Origin: Pseudobutyrivibrio sp. 49
Lineage (GTDB): Bacteria; Bacillota; Clostridia; Lachnospirales; Lachnospiraceae
DNA length: 64,000 nt
Direction of reading: 5' to 3'
Assembly: GCF_900100545.1 (NCBI RefSeq)
Contig: NZ_FNDP01000010.1
Coordinates: 1 to 64,000, forward strand
Shown here: positions 50,789 through 60,734 of the stretch, one piece after another
How positions within the stretch are numbered: the first letter of the stretch is position 1
How the letters are laid out: every line of letters begins with the position of its first letter
The notes under the pieces: model-generated
The model's database searches: none
The model's input: only the letters and a program-made list of their open reading frames with translations
Told to the model about the DNA's origin: nothing
Translations under genes and position numbers: made by a program

Positions 50789-52078
50789 ATGGCGAAGAAA
50801 AAATTTAGTAACAGTCTAAATAGTCAAATGCTTCGTATGACCCTGATACCACTTACATTGATGGCAATCATCATTATTTCAGTAAGTGTCAGCGGTCTTT
50901 ATCAGCTTGTTGCTAATAAGACTAAAGAGGAGCTTATCCGTGATGCACAACTGGCACAGTATGTATTAAAAGAAGTTTATGTGGGTGATTATTGGGCTGA
51001 GGATGCCGATGATGATGGAATCCCTGAAATGTATAAGGGTGAGCAGCGTATCAACGGTGAGGACACCATGGTTGATGATTTGGCCAAGATGCTTGAGATA
51101 GATATATCTGTTTTTTATGATGATGTTCGCTTGATTACTACACTTAAAGATTCAGATGGGAACAGAGCTATTGGTACCAGTGCATCCGTAATTGTAAAGA
51201 AGGAAGTTTTGGAGGAAGGTGCCAGCAAATTTTATAGCAATGTTCTCGTATACGATAGAAAAAGCTACGCCTATTATATGCCGCTGTTTTCTGAGACAGG
51301 AGACATTAACGGAATGATTGCTGTTAGTCGTTCTCAGGAATCAGTTAAGCAGGAGCTTCTACAATATATCTTTCCTATTTGTGTGACCTGTGGCTTGACT
51401 GCATTTTTGATGGGTTACATAATGATCTACTTCAATAGAAAGCTTGCAGGCAGAATCAGGAAGATGGACAAGTATATGAACACCTTGGCAGATGGCAACT
51501 TCGATGTGGATATGCCAAGAGAGCTTATGCTTGAGGATGATGAGATTAAGCATCTTGCCAACGATGGAAAACGAATGGCTAAAGCTATACAGACGCTTGT
51601 TGAGTTTGATGCTTTGACAGGATTAAACAACAGACGTTATGCTGATAAGAAGCTGGAGGAAATTAGAGTTCGTTCAGTAGAATCAGGTATACGATATTGT
51701 GTATGTATATCAGATATTGATTTCTTTAAAAAGGTTAATGATACCTTCGGCCATGAGATGGGTGATTATGTTCTTAGGAAGGTCGCTGGAAAGTTAAAGG
51801 CTGGAATGGTTGGGAAAGGTATAGCGGCCCGTTGGGGTGGCGAGGAATTCCTTCTTATATTTGAAAATAGAGAGCTGGACATAGCTCGACGCGAGCTTGA
51901 GATTATTATGGACGAGGTTCGCACCATTTGGGTACCAGATTCAGACCGTCAGATTACCATGAGTTTTGGTCTTACAGCCTTGGAACCAGGCGAGACAGTG
52001 GATGAAGCTCTTAGCCGCGCCGATGGCAATCTTTACGAAGCCAAGGAAGGCGGCCGTGACCAAATCGTATGTAAATAA
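50789..52078 (+). CDS. Diguanylate cyclase with extracellular sensor and HAMP
   Basis: 429 residues. Membrane helices near 18-40 and 190-212 bracket an extracellular sensor domain of about 150 residues, single-Cache-like. A HAMP region follows (about 213-265). The GGDEF domain has D-I-D-F-F (the metal Asp), the active motif G-G-E-E-F near 350 and a late E-A-K. The position of the usual I-site (R-x-x-D, five residues before G-G-E-E-F) reads V-G-K-G, so product inhibition by that site is absent, in contrast to the two other cyclases of this window. Preceded by GGAGG. Confidence 0.9.
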   Translation: MAKKKFSNSLNSQMLRMTLIPLTLMAIIIISVSVSGLYQLVANKTKEELIRDAQLAQYVLKEVYVGDYWAEDADDDGIPEMYKGEQRINGEDTMVDDLAKMLEIDISVFYDDVRLITTLKDSDGNRAIGTSASVIVKKEVLEEGASKFYSNVLVYDRKSYAYYMPLFSETGDINGMIAVSRSQESVKQELLQYIFPICVTCGLTAFLMGYIMIYFNRKLAGRIRKMDKYMNTLADGNFDVDMPRELMLEDDEIKHLANDGKRMAKAIQTLVEFDALTGLNNRRYADKKLEEIRVRSVESGIRYCVCISDIDFFKKVNDTFGHEMGDYVLRKVAGKLKAGMVGKGIAARWGGEEFLLIFENRELDIARRELEIIMDEVRTIWVPDSDRQITMSFGLTALEPGETVDEALSRADGNLYEAKEGGRDQIVCK

Positions 52079-52082
52079 GAAA

Positions 52083-52168
52083 AAGCCAATACTCATAGTC
52101 TAGGCAAGCGCGAGTATGGAGGGTGCCCTGCGGGAGCATGTAAAACTTGGAGTATTGGCTTATTTTTT
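52083..52168 (+). terminator. Terminator with a 55-nt structured loop
   Basis: Perfect 12-bp stem AAGCCAATACTC (52083-52094) and GAGTATTGGCTT (52150-52161), then ATTTTTT. The loop contains GC-rich segments (GCAAGCGCGAG, GGGTGCCC) that can fold. It lies between the cyclase and the convergent MATE gene. Confidence 0.6.
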
Positions 52169-53537
52169 ATATATTCTTAAATTCTGGATGATTAAATTCC
52201 TTCTTAACAAGAATCAAACAAATTGTAAAGGATAATACATCTGCGATTGGTCCAGCGTAAAGAACTCCATTGAATCCAAATATCATAGGTAAGAAGATGA
52301 TAAGTGGTGCAAGGAAAAGTACCTGTCTTGTAAGTGACATGAAGATTCCTTTATATGGCTTTCCAATTGATGTAAAGAAGTTTGATGAAATAGGCTGTAA
52401 GAAGGCACTGCAAATTCCAAAGAGGAAAATTCTGAAGTACTTCTCACAGAACTGGAAGTATAACTCATCACCTGAACCGAAGATTGAAACAATCTGGCGT
52501 GGGAATAACTGGAAGCATGCCCAGCTTGTGAAGGTGATGCAGGCAGCCAATTTTAAAGCAAGTATAAGAGCATCTTTAACTCGCTTATACTGCTTTGCAC
52601 CATAGTTAAAGCTGATGATTGGCTGTAAGCCCTGTGAAATACCAATAACAAAGGAGAAACAGATTCCGTTAACCTTTGAAATGATTCCTGCGCAAGTAAT
52701 TGGAATATCTGAACCATAGATTGACTGTGCACCATAGTGACCCATTACATGGTTCATTGTAATCTGAACAAGCATCATAGCAATCTGATTGATAAATGGA
52801 GCAGTACCAAGTGAGGTGACAGCTGCAATCATTGCTGGGTTAGGAATGAAGTGTTCCTTGTGAAGCTTGACTGTCTTAAATTTTGTAAGGTAAACAAGCA
52901 CCATGATACCGGAAATGCACTGTCCGATAATTGTGGCAACAGCAGCACCAGTCATACCCCATTTAAATACAGCTACAAAAAGGAAATCTAAAACGGTGTT
53001 GATGATGGCACCAGTCATGTTGATTGCCATTGTCATGTTTGGGCTACCGTCAGCTCTTACAATGTGAGCACCACCGGCAGATAATATGAATAGTGGGTAT
53101 CCAATAGCACAGATTCTGGAATATTCCATAGCATATGGAAGAATGTTTTCAGTAGCACCACATCCTAAAAGAATTGGCTCAAGGAAAAGCTCTGTAATAA
53201 TGGAAAGAGCAAGTCCACCAATAAGCATAAGTGAAACAGCATTTCCTATATAATAGCCAGCTTTCTCTGTCTCGCCACGACCCATTGCAAGGTTGAAGGT
53301 AGAAGCTGCACCGATACCACAGAGTAGAGCAATTGATACATTAAGTATTGAAAGTGGGAACTGGATGTTTGTAGCACCATTTCCGAGAGGTCCTACAAAG
53401 TTTCCGATGAAAAGCTGATCTACCATGTTGTAGAGTGAACCTACAAGCATGGCGATGATGCTAGGTATTGCAAATTTTCTAAGTAGTGTTCCAACTGGCT
53501 CTGTACCAAGTGGATTCATTGCTGTCGATTGATTCAT
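52167..53537 (-). CDS. MATE family efflux transporter
   Basis: 456 residues, 12 membrane segments, multidrug/oligosaccharidyl-lipid exporter fold. Motifs: F-A-I-P-S-I-I-A-M-L-V-G-S-L-Y-N-M-V-D-Q near the start and Q-G-L-Q-P-I-I-S-F-N-Y-G-A in the second half. Substrate unknown; the family exports cationic drugs by Na+ or H+ exchange. AAGGAAAA precedes the ATG. The 88-bp gap to the methyltransferase gene suggests separate or loosely linked transcription. Confidence 0.9.
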   Translation of the reverse strand: MNQSTAMNPLGTEPVGTLLRKFAIPSIIAMLVGSLYNMVDQLFIGNFVGPLGNGATNIQFPLSILNVSIALLCGIGAASTFNLAMGRGETEKAGYYIGNAVSLMLIGGLALSIITELFLEPILLGCGATENILPYAMEYSRICAIGYPLFILSAGGAHIVRADGSPNMTMAINMTGAIINTVLDFLFVAVFKWGMTGAAVATIIGQCISGIMVLVYLTKFKTVKLHKEHFIPNPAMIAAVTSLGTAPFINQIAMMLVQITMNHVMGHYGAQSIYGSDIPITCAGIISKVNGICFSFVIGISQGLQPIISFNYGAKQYKRVKDALILALKLAACITFTSWACFQLFPRQIVSIFGSGDELYFQFCEKYFRIFLFGICSAFLQPISSNFFTSIGKPYKGIFMSLTRQVLFLAPLIIFLPMIFGFNGVLYAGPIADVLSFTICLILVKKEFNHPEFKNI

Positions 53538-53625
53538 AAAATTATTTTCCTTCTAAATAAATGATAGACATAATTATAGTATTTCTTCTATATAATATGT
53601 AATCATTTGTTGTTCCTATTTATTA

Positions 53626-54513
53626 TTATTTTCTTACCCATCTACCGCTGGCTCCACATGGAAGTACAAGACCAGATTCAGTAACAGGAAGTCCAATCTC
53701 ATCAGCAGTAACTTCTCCAGGATGATTCTTAAGAAGAGCAGTGCTAATCATGTAATTAAGAACTGCTGGCTGAAGACCAGTTGTGTATGAGTTAACGAGG
53801 AAGAAAAGAGCATCATCTGCAAGTATCTCTTCGCAAAGCTGGATGAATGGGAAGATATCATCTTCAATCTTCCAAACCTCATTCTTAGAACCTCTTCCAT
53901 ATGAAGGAGGATCCATAATGATACCGTCGTATTTATTTCCGCGACGAATCTCTCTCTCAACAAACTTACGGCAGTCGTCGACAAGCCATCTGATAGGTGC
54001 ATCAGAAAGACCAGATGAAGCTGCATTTTCTTTTGCCCACTGAACCATACCCTTTGAAGCATCTACATGAGTAACCTGAGCGCCAGCTGCAGCAGCTGCA
54101 AGTGTGGCACCGCCTGTGTAGGCGAAGAGGTTAAGAACCTTAACTGGACGATTCTTCTCTTTTATTTCCTTATTTATAATAGAAGAAAACCAATCCCAGT
54201 TAACAGCCTGCTCTGGGAAAAGACCTGTGTGCTTAAAAGCGAAAGGCTTCAAATTAAATGTAAGCTTCTTATCGCAGATAGGGTAGCTGATAGTCCACTG
54301 CTCTGGAAGGTCAAAGAATTCCCACTCACCGCCGCCCTTGTTTGAACGATGATAATGAGCGTTTAGCTTCTTATAATAAGGAGAGCTTTTCTTTGTGTTC
54401 CAGATAACCTGTGGATCTGGACGAAGAAGAACGTAGTCTCCCCAGCGCTCAAGCTTCTCGCCAGAGCTACAATCTATTATTTCGTAATCTTTCCAATTAT
54501 TTGCTGGTTGCAT
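53626..54513 (-). CDS. SAM-dependent methyltransferase, RlmI-like
   Basis: 295 residues. The Rossmann methyltransferase domain has N-L-F-A-Y-T-G-G-A-T-L-A (about 125-136) for donor binding, H-V-D-A-S-K-G-M for the ribose and I-M-D-P-P-S-Y-G-R-G for the acceptor loop. These match the COG1092 rRNA large-subunit m5C group (RlmI/RlmK), but the N-terminal PUA domain is not evident, so the substrate may be a different nucleotide. The N-terminal 100 residues are family-specific and unassigned. Preceded by AAAGAACAGG. Confidence 0.82.
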   Translation of the reverse strand: MQPANNWKDYEIIDCSSGEKLERWGDYVLLRPDPQVIWNTKKSSPYYKKLNAHYHRSNKGGGEWEFFDLPEQWTISYPICDKKLTFNLKPFAFKHTGLFPEQAVNWDWFSSIINKEIKEKNRPVKVLNLFAYTGGATLAAAAAGAQVTHVDASKGMVQWAKENAASSGLSDAPIRWLVDDCRKFVEREIRRGNKYDGIIMDPPSYGRGSKNEVWKIEDDIFPFIQLCEEILADDALFFLVNSYTTGLQPAVLNYMISTALLKNHPGEVTADEIGLPVTESGLVLPCGASGRWVRK

Positions 54514-54692
54514 TTTTATACCTGTTCTTTCTATATATAATATGTAGTCTTGACATAACTAGTTGCCTTGACTATTATACTTAAAGATTGTCAATGTTCA
54601 ATGACTTCTAGTTCAAAAAATTCAATTTAACCACTAGATTTAGTAGTTCTTAAAATTGTACTTAATAAAATACAATTATTTTTATCTTTTTC

Positions 54693-54721
54693 TTGCATAT
54701 ATCCCTGTTCGCGTGTATATT
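54693..54721 (+). promoter_or_regulatory. Promoter of the S10-spc operon
   Basis: TTGCAT (54693-54698), 17 bp, TATATT (54716-54721). The start would be near 54728. About 260 nt of leader follow. The region 54514-54692 is AT-rich with no gene or structure seen. Confidence 0.6.
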
Positions 54722-54727
54722 ATAACT

Positions 54728-54985
54728 TGCTGTGACATGATAGCTATGAAGCGTGAGGTTGCAACCTAGTTACTCAGGTTGGTTTTCCGTGGAGCGAATG
54801 TCAAGTTAGGAAACTGACGACAAGTCACTGTACAACAGAAAACCGTCCGCATTCGCGGAGACGACGTGTGAGAACTTGGTTCGAACTTTGAGTTTTAAAC
54901 CATGATACACACGGGTAAGTGTACAGTCGCCACTTGTTCGATTTTTCAGAAGTCAGAAAAAACGAAAAAGGAGGAGACTTTTTTT
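54728..54985 (+). ncRNA. Structured S10 operon leader with predicted pseudoknot
   Basis: Predicted pairings: GGTTTTC (54781-54787) with GAAAACC (54838-54844), and GCGAATG (54794-54800) with CATTCGC (54850-54856). Their order a-b-a'-b' makes a pseudoknot, or two alternative folds. Inside, GTTAG-GAAA-CTGAC forms a tetraloop hairpin (54805-54818). The palindrome AGGTTGCAACCT lies upstream near 54757. No terminator T-run is visible except a TTTTTTT stretch at the ribosome binding site. Likely autoregulation by a ribosomal protein, but the ligand is not known. Confidence 0.5.
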
Positions 54986-55297
54986 ATGGCAAATCAAGTT
55001 ATGAGAATCACACTCAAGGCTTATGATCATGAGTTAGTAGATTCATCTGCCAAGAAAATCATCGAGACTGTTAAGAAGAACGGAGCACAGGTTAGTGGTC
55101 CAGTACCTCTTCCAACAAAGAAGGAAGTTGTTACAATTCTTAGAGCTGTACATAAGTACAAGGACTCTCGTGAGCAGTTCGAGCAGAGAACTCATAAGAG
55201 ATTGATTGATGTCATCGACCCAACACAGAAGACTGTTGAGGCACTTTCTAAGTTGGAGATGCCAGCAGGTGTTGAGATCAGCATCAAGAACAAGTAA
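54986..55297 (+). CDS. rpsJ: 30S ribosomal protein S10
   Basis: 103 residues from ATG 54986, with AAGGAGGAGA upstream; an earlier in-frame ATG at 54902 lies inside the leader and is rejected. Motifs R-I-T-L-K-A-Y-D-H and G-P-V-P-L-P-T-K-K are those of S10/NusE, which sits in the 30S head and also takes part in antitermination. First gene of the operon, as usual in Firmicutes. Confidence 0.97.
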   Translation: MANQVMRITLKAYDHELVDSSAKKIIETVKKNGAQVSGPVPLPTKKEVVTILRAVHKYKDSREQFEQRTHKRLIDVIDPTQKTVEALSKLEMPAGVEISIKNK

Positions 55298-55466
55298 TTG
55301 AGTTCAACCAATTTTAGTTAACATCCAAGATGGTTTTATATAGAAGCAACTCAGAATTCTTATCTGGTTCCACTTATATGATACTGTTCTAGGATGAACG
55401 GTTCCGCTACCCCGATAAATAAGTTGGGCAAGAAGCGTTCCGCTGTAGAAAATGGAGGTAAGAAAA
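55298..55466 (+). other. 169-nt spacer between rpsJ and rplC
   Basis: Much longer than the other gaps in this operon (mostly 10-60 bp). It contains two similar blocks (GGTTCCGCT near 55401-55409 and CGTTCCGCTGTAG near 55437-55449) around a CCCCGAT/TTGGGC pair. No gene seen. A regulatory RNA element is possible. Confidence 0.4.
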
Positions 55467-56150
55467 ATGAAGAAAGCTATTTTAGCTACAAAGGTCGGAA
55501 TGACTCAGGTCTTCAATGAAGGCGGCGAGCTTATTCCTGTAACTGTACTTTCTGCTGGTCCATGTGTTGTTACACAGATCAAGACAGTAGAGAACGACGG
55601 TTACGATGCAGTTCAGGTTGGCTTTGTTGACAAGAAGGTTAAGCTTGTTAATAAGGATGCTAACGGACGCAAAGAAATCATTCATCGCAATGGCGTAAAC
55701 AAGCCAGAGAAGGGTCACTTCGATAAGGCTGGTGTTGAGCCAAAGAGATTTGTTAGAGAGTTCAGATTTGATAATTGTGCAGATTACGCACTCGCTCAGG
55801 AAATCAAGGCTGATATCTTTGAGGCTGGCGACAAGGTTGACGCTACAGCAACATCAAAGGGCAAGGGATTCCAGGGTGCTATCAAGAGATTAGGTCAGCA
55901 CAGAGGACCTATGGCTCATGGTTCTAAGTTCCACAGACACCAGGGTTCAAACGGTGCATGTTCATCACCTAGCCGTGTATTCAAGGGCAAGGGTATGCCT
56001 GGTCAGATGGGCGGAACAAGAGTTACAATCCAGAATCTTGAGATTGTACGTGTTGACGTTGAAAACAATCTGCTTTTAGTAAAGGGTGCTGTTCCAGGAC
56101 CAAAGAAGTCTCTTGTAACAATCAAAGAGTCAGTTAAAGCAGGAAAGTAA
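55467..56150 (+). CDS. rplC: 50S ribosomal protein L3
   Basis: 227 residues from ATG 55467, GGAGG upstream. L3 nucleates 50S assembly and reaches the peptidyl transferase centre with its central loop ([13 protein letters not shown] near 150). The beginning [12 protein letters not shown] is the family signature. Followed by rplD after 29 bp. Confidence 0.97.
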   Translation: MKKAILATKVGMTQVFNEGGELIPVTVLSAGPCVVTQIKTVENDGYDAVQVGFVDKKVKLVNKDANGRKEIIHRNGVNKPEKGHFDKAGVEPKRFVREFRFDNCADYALAQEIKADIFEAGDKVDATATSKGKGFQGAIKRLGQHRGPMAHGSKFHRHQGSNGACSSPSRVFKGKGMPGQMGGTRVTIQNLEIVRVDVENNLLLVKGAVPGPKKSLVTIKESVKAGK

Positions 56151-56179
56151 TCTTACGATAGGAAAGGAGGAACTTAGCA

Positions 56180-56800
56180 ATGGCTAAAGTATCCGTATTT
56201 AATATGGAAGGCAAAGAAGTTGGCAGCATGGATCTTAACGATAGCATCTTCGCAGTTGAGATCAATGAGCACTTAGTGCACATGGCAGTTGTCCAGCAGC
56301 TTGCAAATAACCGTCAGGGAACACAGAAGGCTAAGACTCGTTCTGAGGTTTCTGGTGGTGGTAGAAAACCTTGGAGACAGAAGGGAACAGGTCATGCAAG
56401 ACAGGGTTCTACAAGATCTCCACAGTGGACAGGTGGTGGCGTAGTATTCGCACCAACTCCAAGAGATTATTCATTCAAGCTTAACAAGAAGGAGAAGAGA
56501 GCAGCTCTTAAGTCTGCACTTACTTCAGTTGTTAACGAGAACAAGTTCATCGTTGTTGACGAGCTTAAGCTTGATTCTATTAAGACAAAGGATTTCGCAA
56601 AGGTTCTTACAAACCTTAACGTTGAGAAGGCTCTCGTAGTTCTTGATACAAACGATCAGAACGTAGTTATGTCTGCAAAGAACATTCCTACAGTTAAGAC
56701 AGCTCTTACAAACACAATCAACGTATATGACATCCTTAAGTACAACACAGTAGTAGTAACAAAGGCTGCTGTTGATCAGATTCAGGAGGTGTATGCATAA
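56180..56800 (+). CDS. rplD: 50S ribosomal protein L4
   Basis: 206 residues. The extended loop (about 45-100, with [13 protein letters not shown] and R-S-P-Q-W-x-G-G) lines the exit tunnel. In some bacteria L4 represses this operon; whether that holds here is not shown. The stop overlaps the rplW start by one base (TAATG). Confidence 0.97.
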   Translation: MAKVSVFNMEGKEVGSMDLNDSIFAVEINEHLVHMAVVQQLANNRQGTQKAKTRSEVSGGGRKPWRQKGTGHARQGSTRSPQWTGGGVVFAPTPRDYSFKLNKKEKRAALKSALTSVVNENKFIVVDELKLDSIKTKDFAKVLTNLNVEKALVVLDTNDQNVVMSAKNIPTVKTALTNTINVYDILKYNTVVVTKAAVDQIQEVYA

Positions 56801-57099
56801 TGGCAAACGTACAGTACTATGACGTAATCCTTAAGCCTGTAATCACAGAGAAGTCTATGAACGCAATGGCTGAGAAGAAGTATACATTCCTTGTTCATCC
56901 AGAAGCTAACAAGACTATGATTAAGGAAGCTGTTGAGAAGATGTTCGACGGAGTAAAGGTTGCATCAGTTAACACAATGAACGCTGATGGCAAGACAAAG
57001 AGACGTGGAATGACATACGGAAAGACAGCAAAGACAAAGAAGGCTATCGTACAGCTTACAGCTGATAGCAAAGATATTGAGATTTTCTCAGGTCTTTAA
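56800..57099 (+). CDS. rplW: 50S ribosomal protein L23
   Basis: 99 residues. Near the tunnel exit, L23 is a docking site for trigger factor and the signal recognition particle. Motifs: [10 protein letters not shown] and [15 protein letters not shown]. One-base overlap with rplD; GGAGGTG upstream lies in the rplD 3' end. Confidence 0.97.
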   Translation: MANVQYYDVILKPVITEKSMNAMAEKKYTFLVHPEANKTMIKEAVEKMFDGVKVASVNTMNADGKTKRRGMTYGKTAKTKKAIVQLTADSKDIEIFSGL

Positions 57100-57185
57100 G
57101 ATTTAGGTCTTTTATAGACAAGAGTTAATTAATTTTATGTGCAGTCGAGCACGACAATAAACGAGTTTTTGAAAGGAGAATCAAA

Positions 57186-58028
57186 ATGGGAATTAAGACA
57201 TATAACCCATATACACCTTCGAGAAGAAATATGACTGGTTCAGATTTCTCAGAGATCACAAAGAACTCTCCAGAGAAGTCACTTACTGTTTCACTTAAGA
57301 AGCACGCTGGTCGTAACAATCAGGGTAAGATTACCGTAAGACACCACGGTGGCGGTAATAGACAGAAATATAGACTTATCGATTTCAAGAGAAATAAGGA
57401 TGGAATTCCTGCAAAGGTTATCGGTATCGAGTACGATCCAAACAGAACAGCTAACATCGCTCTTATCTGCTATGCAGACGGCGAGAAGGCTTACATCCTT
57501 GCTCCAGCTGGTCTTACAGACGGCATGACAGTTATGAACGGTGCTGACGCTGAAGTTAGAGTTGGTAACTGCTTACCACTTGAGAAGATTCCAGTTGGTA
57601 CTCTTATTCACAATATTGAGCTTTATCCAGGTCGTGGCGGACAGCTCGTTCGTTCAGCTGGTAACTCAGCTCAGCTCATGGCTAAGGAAGGAAAGTATGC
57701 AACTCTTCGTCTTCCTTCAGGCGAAATGAGAATGGTACCTCTTAACTGCCGCGCATCTATCGGTGTAATCGGTAACGGTGATCACAACCTTGTTAAGATC
57801 GGTAAAGCTGGTCGTAAGAGACACATGGGTATCAGACCTACAGTTCGTGGTTCTGTTATGAACCCTAATGACCATCCACACGGTGGTGGTGAGGGCCGCG
57901 CTCCTATCGGACGTCCAGGTCCATGCACACCTTGGGGCAAGCCAGCTCTTGGTCTCAAGACAAGAAAGAAGCACAAGCAGTCTAACAAGCTCATCGTAAG
58001 AAGACGCGATGGTAGAGCAATCAAATAA
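57186..58028 (+). CDS. rplB: 50S ribosomal protein L2
   Basis: 280 residues, complete. L2 binds helix 66 and is needed for subunit joining and peptidyl transfer. H-H-G-G-G near 50 and [11 protein letters not shown] near 226, including the conserved functional His, are intact. Start with AAAGGAGAATCAAA upstream. Confidence 0.98.
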   Translation: MGIKTYNPYTPSRRNMTGSDFSEITKNSPEKSLTVSLKKHAGRNNQGKITVRHHGGGNRQKYRLIDFKRNKDGIPAKVIGIEYDPNRTANIALICYADGEKAYILAPAGLTDGMTVMNGADAEVRVGNCLPLEKIPVGTLIHNIELYPGRGGQLVRSAGNSAQLMAKEGKYATLRLPSGEMRMVPLNCRASIGVIGNGDHNLVKIGKAGRKRHMGIRPTVRGSVMNPNDHPHGGGEGRAPIGRPGPCTPWGKPALGLKTRKKHKQSNKLIVRRRDGRAIK

Positions 58029-58039
58029 GGAGGATACAC

Positions 58040-58321
58040 ATGGCACGTTCATTAAAAAAAGGACCATTTGCTGATGCAAGCTTATTAAAGAAGGTTGACG
58101 CTATGAACGCAAACGGCGACAAGTCAGTTATCAAGACATGGTCACGTCGTTCTACAATCTTCCCACAGATGGTTGGACATACAATTGCAGTACATGACGG
58201 AAGAAAGCATGTTCCAGTATATGTTACAGAAGACATGGTTGGACACAAGCTTGGTGAGTTCGTTGCTACTAGAACCTACAGAGGTCACGGTAAGGACGAG
58301 AAGAAGTCAAAGGTACGCTAA
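58040..58321 (+). CDS. rpsS: 30S ribosomal protein S19
   Basis: 93 residues. S19 lies in the 30S head next to S13. Motifs [10 protein letters not shown] near the start and [16 protein letters not shown] near the end. AAGGAGGA ribosome binding site. Confidence 0.97.
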   Translation: MARSLKKGPFADASLLKKVDAMNANGDKSVIKTWSRRSTIFPQMVGHTIAVHDGRKHVPVYVTEDMVGHKLGEFVATRTYRGHGKDEKKSKVR

Positions 58322-58343
58322 TTAGAGGAAAGGAGTTTTAATC

Positions 58344-58733
58344 ATGGCTAAGGGACATAGATCTCAAATTAAACGTGAGAGAAACGATGTAAAGGATACA
58401 AGACCTTCAGCAAAGTTATCTTATGCTAGAATGTCAGTTCAGAAGGCTTGTTTCGTACTTGATGCCATTCGTGGTAAGGATGTTGATACAGCTCTTGCTA
58501 TCGTAATGTACAATCCAAGATACGCTTCAAGTGTTATAGAGAAATTACTTAAGTCTGCTATTGCAAACGCTGAGAACAATAACGGCTTAGATCGTAAGGA
58601 CCTTGTAGTAGCTGAGTGCTATGCAAACAAGGGACCTACAATGAAGAGAATTAGACCAAGAGCACAGGGTAGAGCTTACAGAATCGAGAAGAGAATGAGC
58701 CACCTTACAATCGTGCTTGATCAGAAAAATTAA
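58344..58733 (+). CDS. rplV: 50S ribosomal protein L22
   Basis: 129 residues. L22 contacts all 23S domains and, with L4, narrows the exit tunnel. The late loop ([15 protein letters not shown]) is the tunnel hairpin, where changes give macrolide resistance in other species; it is normal here. Confidence 0.97.
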   Translation: MAKGHRSQIKRERNDVKDTRPSAKLSYARMSVQKACFVLDAIRGKDVDTALAIVMYNPRYASSVIEKLLKSAIANAENNNGLDRKDLVVAECYANKGPTMKRIRPRAQGRAYRIEKRMSHLTIVLDQKN

Positions 58734-58744
58734 GGAGGCAAAAC

Positions 58745-59404
58745 ATGGGACAGAAAGTTAATCCTCATGGCTTAAGAGTCGGTGTTATTAAGGACTGGGA
58801 TTCTAAGTGGTATGCTGAGGGCGAGAACTTCTCAGACTACTTAGTTGAAGACTATAATATCAGAAAATTTCTTAAGAAGAAGCTTTACGCTGCAGGCGTT
58901 TCAAAGATTGAAATCGAGCGTGCTGCTGGTAGAGTAAAGGTTACTGTTTACACAGCAAAGCCAGGCGTTGTTATCGGTAAGGGCGGCGCTGAGATCGACA
59001 AGATTAAGAGTGAGCTCCAGAAGCAGACAAGCGATAAGCTTGTAGTTGATATCAAGGAGATCAAGAGACCAGATCGCGATGCACAGCTCGTTGCAGAGAA
59101 CATCGCTGGTCAGCTTGAGAACCGTGTATCATTCCGTAGAGCTATGAAGTCTTGCATGGGTCGCGCTATGAAGACAGGTATCAAGGGTATCAAGACAAGC
59201 TGTTCAGGACGTCTTGGTGGTGCTGATATGGCTCGTTCAGAGTCTTACAATGAAGGTACTATTCCACTTCAGACACTTCGTGCTGATATTGATTATGGAT
59301 TCGCTGAGGCTGACACTACTTATGGTAAGGTTGGTGTAAAGGTATGGATCTATAAGGGTGAAGTACTTCCAAAGAAGAAGAATGTGGAAGGAGGAGCCGA
59401 ATAA
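58745..59404 (+). CDS. rpsC: 30S ribosomal protein S3
   Basis: 219 residues. It contains a type II KH domain ([12 protein letters not shown] near 75-86) and the C-terminal S3 domain. S3 helps form the mRNA entry channel. Begins [13 protein letters not shown], as in all bacteria. The stop is 1 bp from the rplP start. Confidence 0.97.
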   Translation: MGQKVNPHGLRVGVIKDWDSKWYAEGENFSDYLVEDYNIRKFLKKKLYAAGVSKIEIERAAGRVKVTVYTAKPGVVIGKGGAEIDKIKSELQKQTSDKLVVDIKEIKRPDRDAQLVAENIAGQLENRVSFRRAMKSCMGRAMKTGIKGIKTSCSGRLGGADMARSESYNEGTIPLQTLRADIDYGFAEADTTYGKVGVKVWIYKGEVLPKKKNVEGGAE

Positions 59405-59405
59405 T

Positions 59406-59834
59406 ATGTTAATGCCAAAGAGAGCGAAGCATAGAAAGCAGTTCCGTGGAAACATGGCTGGAAAAGCTTCAAGAGGAAATAAGATTGCATACGGTGAGTA
59501 TGGTATCGTTGCAATGGAGCCAGCTTGGATCAAGTCTAACCAGATCGAGGCAGCTCGTATCGCTATGACACGTTACATTAAGCGTGGTGGTAAGGTTTGG
59601 ATTAAGATTTTCCCAGACAAGCCAGTTACAGCTAAGCCTGCTGAAACTCGAATGGGTTCAGGAAAGGGTACACTTGAATATTGGGTAGCTGTTGTTAAGC
59701 CGGGCCGTGTATTATTCGAGATCTCAGGAGTATCTGAGGAAGTTGCTAGAGAAGCACTTCGTCTCGCTACACATAAACTTCCTTGCAAGTGCAAGATAGT
59801 TTCCCGTGAGGATTTAGAAGGCGGTGAAGCATAA
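59406..59834 (+). CDS. rplP: 50S ribosomal protein L16
   Basis: 142 residues from ATG 59406 ([12 protein letters not shown]), with GGAGGAG upstream; a longer in-frame ORF from 59358 overlaps rpsC and is rejected. L16 stabilises the A-site tRNA. G-K-G[12 protein letters not shown] is typical. One-base overlap with rpmC. Confidence 0.97.
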   Translation: MLMPKRAKHRKQFRGNMAGKASRGNKIAYGEYGIVAMEPAWIKSNQIEAARIAMTRYIKRGGKVWIKIFPDKPVTAKPAETRMGSGKGTLEYWVAVVKPGRVLFEISGVSEEVAREALRLATHKLPCKCKIVSREDLEGGEA

Positions 59835-60040
59835 TGAAGAATACAAAGTACGTAGAAGATTTAAAGAACACTTCAGTAGCAGAGCTTAATGCTCAGCTCG
59901 TAGAAGCTAAGAAAGAACTTTTCAACTTAAGATTCCAGAATGCTACAAACCAGTTAGATAACACAGCAAGAATTCGCGAAGTTCGTCGTAACATCGCTCG
60001 TATTCAGACTGTTATCACAGAAGCTGAGAAGAACGCATAA
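59834..60040 (+). CDS. rpmC: 50S ribosomal protein L29
   Basis: 68 residues, two helices. Located near the tunnel exit beside L23. The motif [10 protein letters not shown]-x-A-T is characteristic. Confidence 0.96.
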   Translation: MKNTKYVEDLKNTSVAELNAQLVEAKKELFNLRFQNATNQLDNTARIREVRRNIARIQTVITEAEKNA

Positions 60041-60080
60041 TTAGTTTAGAATCTTAATTATTTGAAAGGAGATCAAAAAC

Positions 60081-60335
60081 GTGGAAAGAAACTTAAGAAA
60101 AACACGTACAGGTGTTGTTGTAAGCGACAAGATGGATAAGACAATCGTTGTTGCAATCCGTGACAATGTAAAGCATCCACTTTACAACAAGATCGTTAAG
60201 AAGACATATAAGCTTAAGGCACACGATGAGAACGGCGATGCTCACATCGGTGATACAGTAAAGGTTATGGAGACAAGACCACTCTCTAAGGATAAGAGAT
60301 GGAGACTCGTTGAAGTAATCGAGAGAGCAAAATAA
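60081..60335 (+). CDS. rpsQ: 30S ribosomal protein S17
   Basis: 84 residues from GTG 60081 with AAAGGAGATC upstream; no ATG fits. S17 is a primary 16S rRNA-binding protein of OB fold. Motifs [11 protein letters not shown] and [11 protein letters not shown]. Confidence 0.96.
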   Translation: MERNLRKTRTGVVVSDKMDKTIVVAIRDNVKHPLYNKIVKKTYKLKAHDENGDAHIGDTVKVMETRPLSKDKRWRLVEVIERAK

Positions 60336-60353
60336 TTAAAGGAGGCTACTATA

Positions 60354-60722
60354 ATGGTACAACAGGAAAGTAGATTAAAGGTAGCTGATAATACAGGTGC
60401 CAAGGAAATCCTTGTTATCCGTGTTATGGGTGGATCTACAAGAAGATATGCCAACATTGGCGACGTAATTACTGCTACCGTTAAAGATGCAACACCAGGT
60501 GGCGTTGTTAAGAAGGGTGACGTTGTTAAGGCAGTAGTTGTTCGTTCAGTAAAGGGTGCCCGTCGTAAAGATGGTTCTTATATCAAGTTTGATGAAAATG
60601 CTGCAGTCATCATCAAAGATGACAAGACTCCAAGAGGAACTCGTATTTTTGGACCTGTAGCTAGAGAGCTTCGTGAGAAGCAGTTCATGAAGATTGTTTC
60701 TCTCGCTCCAGAAGTATTGTAG
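60354..60722 (+). CDS. rplN: 50S ribosomal protein L14
   Basis: 122 residues, exact family length. L14 forms part of an intersubunit bridge and is the RsfS silencing-factor site. Begins [17 protein letters not shown]. Confidence 0.97.
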   Translation: MVQQESRLKVADNTGAKEILVIRVMGGSTRRYANIGDVITATVKDATPGGVVKKGDVVKAVVVRSVKGARRKDGSYIKFDENAAVIIKDDKTPRGTRIFGPVARELREKQFMKIVSLAPEVL

Positions 60723-60734
60723 GAGGAAGAACGA

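Noticed and set aside
54902-54985. N-terminal extension of S10 from ATG 54902
   Set aside because: It lies in the leader, has no ribosome binding site and S10 homologues start at the ATG at 54986.
57717-58079. Antisense open frames across ribosomal protein genes, such as 57717-58079 minus
   Set aside because: They mirror conserved ribosomal genes, lack ribosome binding sites and reflect codon bias of the coding strand.
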